A DNA stretch of 64,000 nucleotides from UBA3495 sp964629875 (lineage in GTDB: Bacteria; Chloroflexota; Dehalococcoidia; Lucifugimonadales; UBA3495): positions 107,288-171,287 of the forward strand of contig CAZVRK010000001.1 in NCBI GenBank assembly GCA_964629875.1, read 5' to 3'. How positions within the stretch are numbered: position 1 is the stretch's first letter; each line of letters opens with the position of its first letter. The position numbers and the translations under genes are program-made. The notes under the pieces are model-generated. The model searched no databases and had not been told where the DNA came from. It saw only the letters and a program-made list of their open reading frames with translations. Positions 17,144 to 25,304 of the stretch are shown here, one piece after another.

Positions 17144-17938
17144 GTGGACCGAGTATCAGAAACTTTTAGATCTATAAGAGAAACCGGACGTACCGGTTTG
17201 GTTACATACATTACATCCGGATTCCCTAGCCTCGATATAACCACAAAGATCATTCCTGTTCTAGTTGAGAACGGAGCAGACATTATCGAACTGGGGATAC
17301 CCTTTAGCGACCCTTTAGCTGATGGCCCTGTGATACAGGAATCAACTAACATAGCGCTCCAAAACGGAGTTACGATTGATGATTGTTTAGATCTCGTCGA
17401 GTCTGTTCGCGAAGATATACCAACGACCCCTCTCATCCTAATGGGTTACTACAACCCAATCTTTAATTACGGTATTCCAGAATTTACCTCCAAATGTGCC
17501 GCAGTGGGCGTAGACGGACTCATAGTCGTAGATCTACCATGGGAGGAAATCACTCCTCTTCGGATGGCATGCCGTGAGCATGAGATCCGCATCATTCCTC
17601 TCTTGGCTCCCACTAGCGCTGACGAGCGCATCACTGACACCATCAACGTAGGGTCAGGATTCATTTACTGCGTAAGTGTTACTGGAGTTACTGGATCTAG
17701 GCAAGATGTCTCGAATCGTGGAATGGAACTAATCCACCGCGTTAAGGATCACACATCATTGCCCCTAGCCGTCGGTTTTGGGATATCAACTCGGGAACAT
17801 GTGATAGAAGTATGCAAGGAAGCGGATGCTGCAGTCGTAGGCAGCGCGCTCATCCGTGCGATGCTAGACTCTTCGCAGGAGCAGATTATCGCAAACGTGG
17901 CTGATCTGGTTTCAAATCTATCCGGTATGAAGTCTTAG
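17144..17938 (+). CDS. trpA: Tryptophan synthase alpha subunit
   Basis: Cleaves indole-3-glycerol phosphate to indole and glyceraldehyde-3-phosphate, feeding indole to TrpB. The 264-residue TIM barrel shows the catalytic Glu in ELGIPFSDPLADGPVIQ (Asp also catalytic), LMGYYNPI, and a phosphate-binding VGFGIST and GSAL near the end. The start is GTG with GAGGTAG upstream. trpB is not in the window, so this gene is separated from its partner or trpB lies upstream of a break. It is followed 10 nt later by aroH. Confidence 0.96.
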   Translation: MDRVSETFRSIRETGRTGLVTYITSGFPSLDITTKIIPVLVENGADIIELGIPFSDPLADGPVIQESTNIALQNGVTIDDCLDLVESVREDIPTTPLILMGYYNPIFNYGIPEFTSKCAAVGVDGLIVVDLPWEEITPLRMACREHEIRIIPLLAPTSADERITDTINVGSGFIYCVSVTGVTGSRQDVSNRGMELIHRVKDHTSLPLAVGFGISTREHVIEVCKEADAAVVGSALIRAMLDSSQEQIIANVADLVSNLSGMKS

Positions 17939-17948
17939 GAAGAATGCA

Positions 17949-18317
17949 ATGACAGAGTGTAGAGGCATACGCGGTGCTACCCGGGCGTCCGGAAATACAG
18001 CAGATGAAATATACGGAGCTACCAAAGAACTACTTACTGCATTAATTGAAAGTAATCAGCTCGAAGAATCCAAAGTTGCTACTGTATTTTTCACTGTCAC
18101 AGAGGACTTAGATGCGGTCTTTCCAGCCGCCGCTGCCCGACAACTCGGGTGGAATAGTACGGCATTGATGTGCGCTCGTGAAATACCGGTGCCAGATAGC
18201 ATGCTTGGTTGTATACGGGTATTAATTCTATACAACACAGACACCCCACAATCCGAGGTAACAAACATCTATTTGAACGGGACCGATGCTCTTCGTTCCC
18301 AGGGAATTCCCGAATAA
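17949..18317 (+). CDS. aroH: Chorismate mutase, AroH type
   Basis: Monofunctional trimeric chorismate mutase of the Bacillus AroH fold, converting chorismate to prephenate for Phe and Tyr. At 122 residues the length is right. Active-site residues are visible: the Arg of RGIRGAT near 5-11, Glu in AREIPVP and Arg in CIRVLI. The ATG has GGAAG upstream and follows trpA by 10 nt. The next gene, after an attenuator, is DAHP synthase, so entry and branch steps of the aromatic pathway are neighbours. Confidence 0.94.
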   Translation: MTECRGIRGATRASGNTADEIYGATKELLTALIESNQLEESKVATVFFTVTEDLDAVFPAAAARQLGWNSTALMCAREIPVPDSMLGCIRVLILYNTDTPQSEVTNIYLNGTDALRSQGIPE

Positions 18318-18358
18318 CAGAATTCAGATTTTCCCTAGCACTTCGTCCGGGAACCTAA

Positions 18359-18388
18359 TTGACAGTCCCCGGCACTATCTCGTATAAT
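18359..18388 (+). promoter_or_regulatory. Consensus sigma70 promoter of the DAHP synthase leader
   Basis: TTGACA at 18359-18364, an 18-nt spacer and TATAAT at 18383-18388, both hexamers perfect. Transcription should start about 7 nt downstream (18394-18396), which is at or next to the ATG of the leader peptide. Confidence 0.85.
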
Positions 18389-18395
18389 GCCACAG

Positions 18396-18476
18396 ATGTT
18401 TAACTTGTTGGGTTCTTACGGCTACTATTACAACTTTACCGATACATACTATGTCGGCGGAGTTTTGGTGCTATAG
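18396..18476 (+). CDS. Tyr-rich leader peptide (26 aa) of the DAHP synthase attenuator
   Basis: A 26-codon frame ATG...TAG. Six codons are Tyr (positions 8, 10, 11, 12, 18, 19) and two Phe (2, 14). It starts right at the predicted transcription start, so it would be read from a leaderless or nearly leaderless mRNA; there is no room for a Shine-Dalgarno site. Its codons 23-25 (GTT TTG GTG) form the 5' arm of the antiterminator. The composition, position and RNA pairing are those of a ribosome-mediated attenuation leader sensing charged tRNA-Tyr, with lesser input from tRNA-Phe. Confidence 0.88.
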   Translation: MFNLLGSYGYYYNFTDTYYVGGVLVL

Positions 18477-18536
18477 AAACCATCCTGAAGTCAGAAATAC
18501 ACCAAAACCCCAGCCACTAAGGTTGGGGTTTTTGTT
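18462..18536 (+). terminator. Tyr attenuator: antiterminator and terminator hairpins
   Basis: The terminator pairs AAAACCCCA (18504-18512) with TGGGGTTTT (18524-18532), plus CC/GG at the tip, and is followed by a T-rich tract to 18536. The antiterminator pairs GTTTTGGTG (18462-18470) with CACCAAAAC (18500-18508), so the bases 18504-18508 are shared and the two structures exclude each other. A ribosome stalled at the Tyr codons (18417-18452) leaves 18462-18470 free and allows read-through. A ribosome reaching the stop at 18474 covers it, and termination follows. Confidence 0.9.
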
Positions 18537-18612
18537 TCAGAGTTAACACAATTCTGGTAGTTGTTAAACAAAACCACAAAAAATATTACGATATTAGCGA
18601 GAGGAGTCTACT

Positions 18613-19686
18613 GTGCAGTCGTCATCAACAAGGGATGTACACGTAATGGATACACAACCTTTAATCACACCCATACAGTTAATTAAGGAAATTCCCATCT
18701 CAGACAAAGCCAAAGAGGTTGTACTATCCGGGAGAGAACAAGTTCGTAAGATCCTAAACGGGGAAGATTCTCGTATGCTCGTGATCGCCGGACCTTGTTC
18801 AATACACAACGAGAAATCTGCTATCGAATACGCAGAACAATTGGTCGAATTGTCGGCAAAGGTTTCCGACAGAATGCTGATTGTCATGCGAGTTTACTTC
18901 GAGAAACCACGAACTACAGTAGGATGGAAAGGTCTCATATACGATCCACATCTGAACGATAGCTTTGACATTGAAGGTGGCCTTAAAACTGCTCGATCTC
19001 TACTACTTAAGATTAATGAGATGGGGATGTATGCCGGCACAGAGTTCTTGGACCCGATAGTTCCACAATACCTAGCAGACTTAATTACGTGGTCCACTAT
19101 TGGCGCAAGGACAACCGAGAGCCAGATACACAGACAAATGGCGAGCGGATTGAGCATGCCAGTAGGGTTCAAAAATGGGACAGACGGTAACGCTCAAATC
19201 GCTGTAGACGCTATGTTATCTGCTAGAAGCCCACATGGGTTCATTGGTTTGGATAACGATGGCCGCACTGCCTTAATCAAAACTACCGGCAATCCTGATG
19301 GACACTTAGTGTTGAGAGGCGGAAACAGCGGCCCAAACTACCACGCTGATGATGTAGCAGATGCGAAAGGGCGCTTAACGTCAGGCGGAGTTCGGTCTCA
19401 ACTTGTGGTAGATTGCAGTCACGGTAACTCCTACAAGGATCATACTAAACAAGGTATGGCTTTCAAAGATGTTGTTAGCCAACGCGCCTCAGGTGATTCA
19501 GACATAATCGGATGTATGCTCGAGAGCAACCTTAATCCAGGAAACCAGAAACTGTGTGAAGATATCTCACAACTCGAATATGGTGTATCCATTACCGACG
19601 CATGCATTGGATGGCAGGAAACCGTCGACTTACTAGGCTGGGCTCACGACGAATTAGGAACTGCTAAACCAGCAGCGGTTCGTTAG
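18613..19686 (+). CDS. aroF: 3-deoxy-7-phosphoheptulonate (DAHP) synthase, class I (AroF/G/H type)
   Basis: First step of the shikimate pathway: phosphoenolpyruvate plus erythrose-4-phosphate gives DAHP, with a divalent metal. The 357-residue protein matches the E. coli type. Metal ligands are visible: Cys in AGPCSIH, His in DCSHGNSYK, Glu in GCMLESNL and Asp in ITDACIGWQE. GAGGAG lies 6 nt before GTG 18613, which I take as the start; ATG 18646 is the alternative. The Tyr-codon attenuator upstream indicates the tyrosine-regulated isozyme, hence the symbol aroF by analogy; which amino acid inhibits the enzyme itself cannot be read. Confidence 0.95.
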   Translation: MQSSSTRDVHVMDTQPLITPIQLIKEIPISDKAKEVVLSGREQVRKILNGEDSRMLVIAGPCSIHNEKSAIEYAEQLVELSAKVSDRMLIVMRVYFEKPRTTVGWKGLIYDPHLNDSFDIEGGLKTARSLLLKINEMGMYAGTEFLDPIVPQYLADLITWSTIGARTTESQIHRQMASGLSMPVGFKNGTDGNAQIAVDAMLSARSPHGFIGLDNDGRTALIKTTGNPDGHLVLRGGNSGPNYHADDVADAKGRLTSGGVRSQLVVDCSHGNSYKDHTKQGMAFKDVVSQRASGDSDIIGCMLESNLNPGNQKLCEDISQLEYGVSITDACIGWQETVDLLGWAHDELGTAKPAAVR

Positions 19687-19718
19687 CCAACACTTTACCA
19701 CGAAGTAACTCAATAGCC

Positions 19719-19751
19719 AGAAAGCCTTCGAAAGCGGAGGCTTTCTCTTTT
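19719..19751 (+). terminator. Intrinsic terminator after DAHP synthase
   Basis: AGAAAGCCT (19719-19727) pairs perfectly with AGGCTTTCT (19738-19746), followed by CTTTT. It lies 33 nt after the stop codon. Confidence 0.88.
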
Positions 19752-19856
19752 GTTGCTAAGGATACCTAATGGTGCTACGAAATCCGTTAGCCAAATAACT
19801 GATCTGCACGGCTATAGCTACTGGACTTAAGTTATTTACGCTTTCCGAACAGGATA

Positions 19857-19885
19857 TTGCATCCTATAGCTTACGTTGGTATAAT
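19857..19885 (+). promoter_or_regulatory. Promoter of the GNAT/kinase-like/rhomboid genes
   Basis: TTGCAT at 19857-19862, a 17-nt spacer and a perfect TATAAT at 19880-19885. It comes after the preceding terminator and about 55 nt before the next start codon. Confidence 0.7.
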
Positions 19886-19941
19886 CCCCGTCAATTTAGA
19901 GCACGGTCGCTTATATCCGGTCGGTCTGGAGAGTGGTATCC

Positions 19942-20514
19942 ATGATTCCTAAGATAACCCTCGAGACGGTTAGTAGAGAAGATATAGAACGGATCAATCT
20001 GTGGCTTGAAGACGGCGAGATTAGCGATTCATGGTACGGGTTGGACGGAGATGGCAATGCAGTTCACATAGGGTATTCCCCTAGTCACTTGATGTCGGAT
20101 GCAGACTTGCCTACATTGGAGGGTATCCAGAATAGCTCCAGAAGAATATTCTCGTTGTACAGTAATGACCAAGGGCACATCGGAGAAGGTCAACTCGTGA
20201 TCGAATGGGCTCTCCAAGAAGCCCAGCTATTTATTTTAATTGGTCGGAAAGACCTATGGCATCATCATTATGGGACATCAGCACTAATATCACTCTTGGA
20301 CGAGGCCTTCCGAAATTTACAACTCCATAGAGTATGGGTTGACGTCCCTGACTACAACGTTCATGCACTTACTATGTTCAATCATATTGGTTTTGTTCTC
20401 GAAGGACATATGCGGTCTACCCACAAAAAAAACCAATCATGGTATGACTCTTCAGCGATGGGCCTACTGCAAGATGAATATCCGCGAAGGCGTGCCAGGG
20501 TAATGGAATCCTAG
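19942..20514 (+). CDS. GNAT N-acetyltransferase, RimJ/RimL-like
   Basis: The 190-residue protein resembles RimL/SpeG-like acetyltransferases. It has the acetyl-CoA-binding region around GRKDLWHHHYGTSALISLL, followed by LHRVWVDVPDYNVHALTMFNHIGF and FVLEGHMR, the hallmark order of this subgroup. The pyrophosphate loop HHHYGTS departs from the usual RxxGxG/A. ATG 19942 is chosen because GGAGAG sits 8 nt upstream; an in-frame GTG at 19933 would add three residues. The acceptor is unknown (protein N-terminus, polyamine or antibiotic). Confidence 0.86.
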   Translation: MIPKITLETVSREDIERINLWLEDGEISDSWYGLDGDGNAVHIGYSPSHLMSDADLPTLEGIQNSSRRIFSLYSNDQGHIGEGQLVIEWALQEAQLFILIGRKDLWHHHYGTSALISLLDEAFRNLQLHRVWVDVPDYNVHALTMFNHIGFVLEGHMRSTHKKNQSWYDSSAMGLLQDEYPRRRARVMES

Positions 20515-20557
20515 AACAGAAACACCGTTACCAAGAACATTTTCCGTGGAGGACTAT

Positions 20558-21253
20558 ATGCCAGTAATTACCATAAACGGACCGATTGGAGCAGGGAATA
20601 TTGAGGTGGGGCAATTAATATCTGAACGCCTTCAGATTGACTACGTAGACCGCATGGTATTTGCCGAAGCAGCCAAGCTAGCTGGAGCTCCAGTCGGAGC
20701 AATGATTGCTAAAGAACAAAAAGTAGTTAGTTTCCGAGACAAACTTGGACGGTTTCTACAAGACGTATTAGAAAGGTCCGCTGCATCAGGCATAAGCGGA
20801 GAAGCCTATTTCGGCCGAGGAATGGAAATGTTACCCGCAGAGACCTACGAAGAGTTGGCAAGAGACCCCTCATCCCCCAATCAGCGGCTAAATGACACTG
20901 GATTTATTGAGGCTACTACCTCAGTAGTTAAGCGATTAGCTGAATCCGGTAATGTCGTGATCATTGGAAGAGGCTCAAATATGATATTGCAGAACGTACC
21001 CGGGGTTGTTCATATCGGATTAGTAGCTCCGCCCGACGTACGGTCCGCCACTGTCCTCGCAAGAGAACACTTCACACAGCCCGAAGCTGACTCATATGTA
21101 AAAGAATTGGAAGAAGCAAGAGTCACATTCTATCGGAAGTTTTTTAAAGTTACGCCAAGCGACCCTAATCTCTACCACATGATATTGAACATGGGGGTAT
21201 TGACCCACCAGAATGCAGCGGACATGATTTGTCACACTGTAGGAGATATTTAA
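20558..21253 (+). CDS. Cytidylate-kinase-like protein
   Basis: A 231-residue P-loop protein of the cytidylate-kinase-like family. The N-terminal phosphate loop is GPIGAGN near 7-13 rather than a full GxxGxGKS/T: the Lys-Thr/Ser pair is replaced by Asn-Ile. The middle has VVIIGRGSNMI and the C-terminal lid-like stretch is ARVTFYRKFF. These proteins are commonly annotated as kinases, but the substrate is unproven and the altered loop argues for caution. ATG 20558 has GGAGG 5 nt upstream; a GTG at 20546 is less likely. Confidence 0.82.
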   Translation: MPVITINGPIGAGNIEVGQLISERLQIDYVDRMVFAEAAKLAGAPVGAMIAKEQKVVSFRDKLGRFLQDVLERSAASGISGEAYFGRGMEMLPAETYEELARDPSSPNQRLNDTGFIEATTSVVKRLAESGNVVIIGRGSNMILQNVPGVVHIGLVAPPDVRSATVLAREHFTQPEADSYVKELEEARVTFYRKFFKVTPSDPNLYHMILNMGVLTHQNAADMICHTVGDI

Positions 21254-21308
21254 TACCACGAGATATAATATAGTTATCCCACATTCTAGGATAACGTGAC
21301 AGAAACTT

Positions 21309-22121
21309 TTGATTCCATTCAGTGACGCTAACACCCATTACCAATCGAAGCCCGCCGTTACGATTACGCTTATTGGGATTAATAGCATCGTATTTGCTTT
21401 GCAGATTCTTTTCGGTGGGATCGGTATGGTTTTCGGAGACCCGGGTATAGACGCCTCTCAAATATTTTATAAGTGGGGATTCATACCCTCAGAAATTTCA
21501 AGCGGACAACCTGCTACAACGGTATACGCTGTCTCACAGGGTCCATTTGGAACAGTAACTGCACCTATAGATATAACGACTCCTATTTCGAACTGGATAT
21601 CGCTATTATCTTCCATGTTTATGCATAGTAGCGGACTTCATTTCGCCGGAAACATGCTCTACTTATGGGTTTTTGGCGATAATGTAGAGCATAGATTAGG
21701 GCGTGTTCCCTATGCAATCTTCTACTTGGTTTGCGGGATCCTAGCTACTCTGTGCCATTGGTTCTTTTTCCAAAACTCCCCCGTTCCGCTTATTGGTGCA
21801 AGTGGCGCAATATCTGGTGTCCTTGGAGCATACTTCTTACTGTATCCATACAACCGAGTTAAAGTCTTATTCATTTTTGTATTCATAACCGCATTGGAAT
21901 TACAGGCTATGTACGTGCTCGGGTTTTATCTGCTATTGCAAGTCTATCAATTACTAGGTACATTTGGAGTATCCCATCAGACAAGCGTAGCATTATGGGC
22001 CCACATAGGTGGTTTTATTACAGGATTGATAGTAATAGCCCTGTACAATAAACTCTCTGGACAACCTGTTTGGCCTCGCAGAATTTACTCAGCCTTTGGC
22101 CGAAAACGAGGCCCCTTTTAG
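21309..22121 (+). CDS. Rhomboid-family intramembrane serine protease
   Basis: The 270-residue polytopic membrane protein has six or seven hydrophobic segments. The rhomboid catalytic Ser is in GASGAISG, the partner His in WAHIGGF, and HFAGNMLYLWVFG is the conserved His/Asn block of the second core helix. A long periplasmic loop (about 40-90) lies between helix 1 and the core. The start is TTG, giving MIPFSDAN, close to the usual MIPxRDxNP opening of this subgroup. No good ribosome site is visible. The cleavage target is unknown. Confidence 0.92.
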   Translation: MIPFSDANTHYQSKPAVTITLIGINSIVFALQILFGGIGMVFGDPGIDASQIFYKWGFIPSEISSGQPATTVYAVSQGPFGTVTAPIDITTPISNWISLLSSMFMHSSGLHFAGNMLYLWVFGDNVEHRLGRVPYAIFYLVCGILATLCHWFFFQNSPVPLIGASGAISGVLGAYFLLYPYNRVKVLFIFVFITALELQAMYVLGFYLLLQVYQLLGTFGVSHQTSVALWAHIGGFITGLIVIALYNKLSGQPVWPRRIYSAFGRKRGPF

Positions 22122-22289
22122 CGAGACTTAGAGTACCGTCCGAAACTCAAAGGATTCACAAAACCGTGGTATCTCCTTTCTGATAGACTCATACTGCTCA
22201 CCTGCAAGATATCGTTAAACACATTTCTTATGATATTATGTTGCTTAAGTCATTAAGTAATCATCTCAACTATTTACTCGGAGGAATAC

Positions 22290-24602
22290 ATGCTGGACTA
22301 TAAGCCTAATATGGTCTTGTCAAATCAAGAATATAAGGTAGTGGGAACTAGGCCTATTCGGCCTGATGGTGCAGATAAAGTAACTGGCAAAGCCAGATAC
22401 GCAGCTGATACAAATTTACCAGGTCTCCTTTTTGGGAGAGTCTTACGCAGCCCGCACGCCCATGCGCGGATCAAGAATATAGACACTAGTAAAGCAACTG
22501 CGCTTCCTGGTGTGAGAGCAGTAGTCACCTCTGCAGACATCGTAGAACCAACCGGCAGAGCCTCCGAATTATCCGAAGGCGCAATGGTCAACTATAAGTT
22601 TTTGAGTAACAATGTGCTTGCCACCGACAAGGCTTTGTATAAAGGACACGCTATCGCGGCAGTGTGCGCATCCAATACTCACATTGCTGAGCAAGCTCTC
22701 AAACTAATCGAAGTAGAATATGAAGTGCTGCCTCCGGTCATGAATGCTAAAGAGGCGATGAAAGCCGACGCCCCGTTACTACATGACCGCTTAGCATCCA
22801 TGAATACCGCAAGTATACGTGCAGGTGGCGTCCTTGATGATAATGATCCCACCAAGGGAAGCAACCTCGCAAATAAATTTGAATTCCAGTTAGGGGACTT
22901 GGAAAAAGGCTTTGCCGAGGCTGATTTCATAGTGGAGAAAGAAACATCCACCGTGGCAGTTCATCAAGGCTATATCGAACCTCAAAGTGGTACCGCACAA
23001 TGGCATGAAGACGGGACACTCACCGTATGGTCTAGTAGTCAGGGGCATTTCACAGTTCGTGACTACACAGCACGACTAATGGGAGTCCCAGTCTCAAGTG
23101 TCAAAGCGGTCCCAATGGAAATCGGTGGCGGATTCGGAGCAAAGCTGACAATGTACGCTGAACCGATAGCAGCGGCCCTTGCCCGCAAGGCAGGAGCTCC
23201 TGTAAAAGTCACAATGACACGAACAGAGGTTTTTGAAGCCACAGGTCCTACGTCAGGAACATTCATAACGGTGAAAATGGGAGCAACCAAAGACGGCCGC
23301 ATAACTGCCGCTGACGCCAAGATGATATTTGAAGCTGGGGCATTTCCAGGCTCACCGGTGGTGGGCGGCGCCCAATGTATCATGTCAGCCTACGACATAC
23401 CAAATGGCCGTATTGAAGGTTATGACGTAGTAGTAAATCGGCCCAAAACTTCAGCATACAGAGCGCCTGGTTCGCCAGCTGCTGCTTTCTGTATAGAAAC
23501 AGTCATAGATGAACTCTCAGAAAAAATTGGGATGGATCCCATAGATTTCAGATTATTAAATAGTGCAAAAGAAGGAACCCGCCGAGTAACCGGGCCCACC
23601 ATGCCGGTAGTCGGTTTCATTCAAACCCTAGAAGCGGTGAAAAACCATCCCCATTACTCCGCTCCTAAAGACGGCAAATACAGGGGTAGGGGAGTAGCTA
23701 CTGGCTTCTGGGGAAATAACACAGGCCCATCAAGCGCAGTCGCCACGGTAAATCCAGACGGCACTGTTAATCTCGCGGAGGGATCTCCTGACATAGGCGG
23801 CACAAGGTCATCGGTATCCCTGCAGCTAGCCGAGGTATTAGGTATCCCAGTTGAGGATGTTCACCCACAAGTAGTCGATACCGATTCTATTGGGTTCACG
23901 TCTAATACTGGTGGGAGTAGCGTTACTTTCAAAACCGGCTTCGCAGCATATACTGCAGCACAACACGTTAGACAACAACTCATCGAAAGAGCCGCGAAGA
24001 TTTGGGATGTGTCCACGGATGATGTTGAGTATACGGACGGTGTAGCTCAACACAAATCAGACTCAGAACTAAAACTCACCTTTAAACAGATAGCAGCCCG
24101 ACAAGTGCCAACTGGTGGACCCATTGTCGGAAGTGCTGGAGTAAACCCTCCAGGCGCCGGCCCTGCGCTAGCCGCCCATGTAGTAGACGTAGAGGTAGAC
24201 GTAGAGACGGGTAAAGTCGAAATCGTTAGATATACTGCATTTCAAGATGTTGGTAAAGCGATTCACCCAAGCTACGTTGAAGGACAAATCCAAGGCGGCG
24301 TCGTTCAAGGGATTGGCTGGGCTTTAAATGAAGAATATTACATGAATGATAATGGTCATATGGTCAACTCTAGCTTCTTAGACTATCGGATGCCGGTAAG
24401 TCTAGACCTGCCTATGATAGATACTGTAATAGTGGAAATAGCTAACCCTAGCCACCCATTTGGAGTCAGAGGGGTAGGAGAGGTTTGCATATGTCCGCCC
24501 ATGGCTGCTATTTCCAATGCAATATATGACGCTATAGGAACTAGGATTAACGAATTACCTATGAAACCGGGAACGATTCTAGAGGCCCTAGGGAAGATCT
24601 AA
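22290..24602 (+). CDS. Xanthine-dehydrogenase-family molybdopterin-binding subunit
   Basis: The 770-residue large subunit of a molybdenum hydroxylase (CoxL/XdhB-type) has the N-terminal domain (GKARYAADTNLPGLLFGR) and the MoCo domains. Motifs include GGGFGAKLTMYAEP, AYRAPGSPAAAF, the QGGVVQGIG block and the active-site Glu in RGVGEVCICPP. It should oxidise a heterocycle, aldehyde or similar substrate using water as oxygen donor. The usual partners, a FAD subunit and a 2Fe-2S subunit, are not adjacent; only a MoaD-like protein follows. The RxAPG block lacks the CSFR/ CSLR loop needed for CO dehydrogenase, so CO oxidation is not supported. Confidence 0.93.
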   Translation: MLDYKPNMVLSNQEYKVVGTRPIRPDGADKVTGKARYAADTNLPGLLFGRVLRSPHAHARIKNIDTSKATALPGVRAVVTSADIVEPTGRASELSEGAMVNYKFLSNNVLATDKALYKGHAIAAVCASNTHIAEQALKLIEVEYEVLPPVMNAKEAMKADAPLLHDRLASMNTASIRAGGVLDDNDPTKGSNLANKFEFQLGDLEKGFAEADFIVEKETSTVAVHQGYIEPQSGTAQWHEDGTLTVWSSSQGHFTVRDYTARLMGVPVSSVKAVPMEIGGGFGAKLTMYAEPIAAALARKAGAPVKVTMTRTEVFEATGPTSGTFITVKMGATKDGRITAADAKMIFEAGAFPGSPVVGGAQCIMSAYDIPNGRIEGYDVVVNRPKTSAYRAPGSPAAAFCIETVIDELSEKIGMDPIDFRLLNSAKEGTRRVTGPTMPVVGFIQTLEAVKNHPHYSAPKDGKYRGRGVATGFWGNNTGPSSAVATVNPDGTVNLAEGSPDIGGTRSSVSLQLAEVLGIPVEDVHPQVVDTDSIGFTSNTGGSSVTFKTGFAAYTAAQHVRQQLIERAAKIWDVSTDDVEYTDGVAQHKSDSELKLTFKQIAARQVPTGGPIVGSAGVNPPGAGPALAAHVVDVEVDVETGKVEIVRYTAFQDVGKAIHPSYVEGQIQGGVVQGIGWALNEEYYMNDNGHMVNSSFLDYRMPVSLDLPMIDTVIVEIANPSHPFGVRGVGEVCICPPMAAISNAIYDAIGTRINELPMKPGTILEALGKI

Positions 24603-24649
24603 AACACTATATGGGAGCAAGGTTCGACCTATTTACGAGTTAGAAATAC

Positions 24650-24922
24650 ATGGCTGAAGTGTGGATACCACCTCAACTACAGAATATGACTGGCGGAGTT
24701 GAAATAGTACAAGTTCCAGGCTCCACAGTGCGTCAACTTATCAATAATCTTGACGAACAGTATCCGGGCTTGAAAGAGATTCTCTACGATGAGGAAGAAG
24801 AGGACATAATGCCGGGTTTAGCTGTTATTGTAGACGGCGAAGCCAGCCAGCTTGGTGTCTTGGAGAGGGTAACTGACGATAGTGAAGTTCATTTTCTACC
24901 CGCTATAGGCGGAGGGCGTTGA
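24650..24922 (+). CDS. MoaD/ThiS-like ubiquitin-fold protein
   Basis: The 90-residue beta-grasp protein ends in PAIGGGR; the C-terminal Gly-Gly is what MoaD and ThiS use for thiocarboxylate formation, here with one extra Gly and a final Arg. In MoaD the Gly-Gly is terminal, so the Arg may have to be removed, or the protein acts as another sulfur carrier. An acidic run DEEEED occurs near residue 45. It lies 47 nt after the molybdoenzyme gene, which suggests supply of cofactor sulfur. A perfect hairpin follows. Confidence 0.85.
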   Translation: MAEVWIPPQLQNMTGGVEIVQVPGSTVRQLINNLDEQYPGLKEILYDEEEEDIMPGLAVIVDGEASQLGVLERVTDDSEVHFLPAIGGGR

Positions 24923-24942
24923 TAGTAATACAACACAAAGCA

Positions 24943-24974
24943 TATGAAAGCGAGGCATCTGCCTCGCTTTCATA
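24943..24974 (+). terminator. Perfect 15-bp palindromic hairpin after the MoaD-like gene
   Basis: Bases 24943-24957 pair without mismatch with 24960-24974, leaving two bases at the tip. The arms read TATGAAAGCGAGGCA and its complement. No T run follows on either strand, so termination is inferred from position 20 nt after the stop codon. Confidence 0.65.
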
Positions 24975-25042
24975 GTTAGAATTAGTTTCCTTGACAAGGT
25001 AACAACGCCCAGATAGAGTATTTTCAGTTCCTTAACAATATA

Positions 25043-25200
25043 ACGTGACACTAGGTCCTTACAGTTAAATGGGAAATGCGGTGAAACTCCGCTGCGGTCG
25101 CGCCACTGTAAGCGAATAGACATTCGCAAGCCAGGGAACCTGCCTAGAGTTGATGTGTCGTGAGATTGCGCTATACAGTCCTGATACGGTAAAAATAGAC
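25043..25200 (+). ncRNA. Cobalamin (AdoCbl) riboswitch
   Basis: The aptamer is recognised by the conserved core GGTGAAACTCCGCTGCGGTCGCGCCACTGTA (split here: GGTGAAACTCC, then GCGGTC, then GCGCCACTGTA) and the B12 box AAGCCAGGGAACCTGCC at 25128-25144. The region downstream to 25200 can form the L5-L13 kissing stem and the expression platform. It lies directly upstream of cbiE-cobN-chlID and a terminator. High cobalamin should therefore switch these synthesis genes off. Confidence 0.95.
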
Positions 25201-25207
25201 AGATAGG

Positions 25208-25234
25208 ACCCCTGGTATAGCCAGGGGTTTTCTT
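25208..25234 (+). terminator. Terminator of the cobalamin riboswitch
   Basis: ACCCCTGG (25208-25215) pairs perfectly with CCAGGGGT (25221-25228), followed by TTTTCTT. It lies between the aptamer and cbiE, so the riboswitch works by transcription termination. Confidence 0.9.
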
Positions 25235-25304
25235 ATAAAACCCACCCCTAACGGACTAACCGAATAAACAGAATCACTATTTCAGAAATAATAAGGTTTT
25301 AGAT

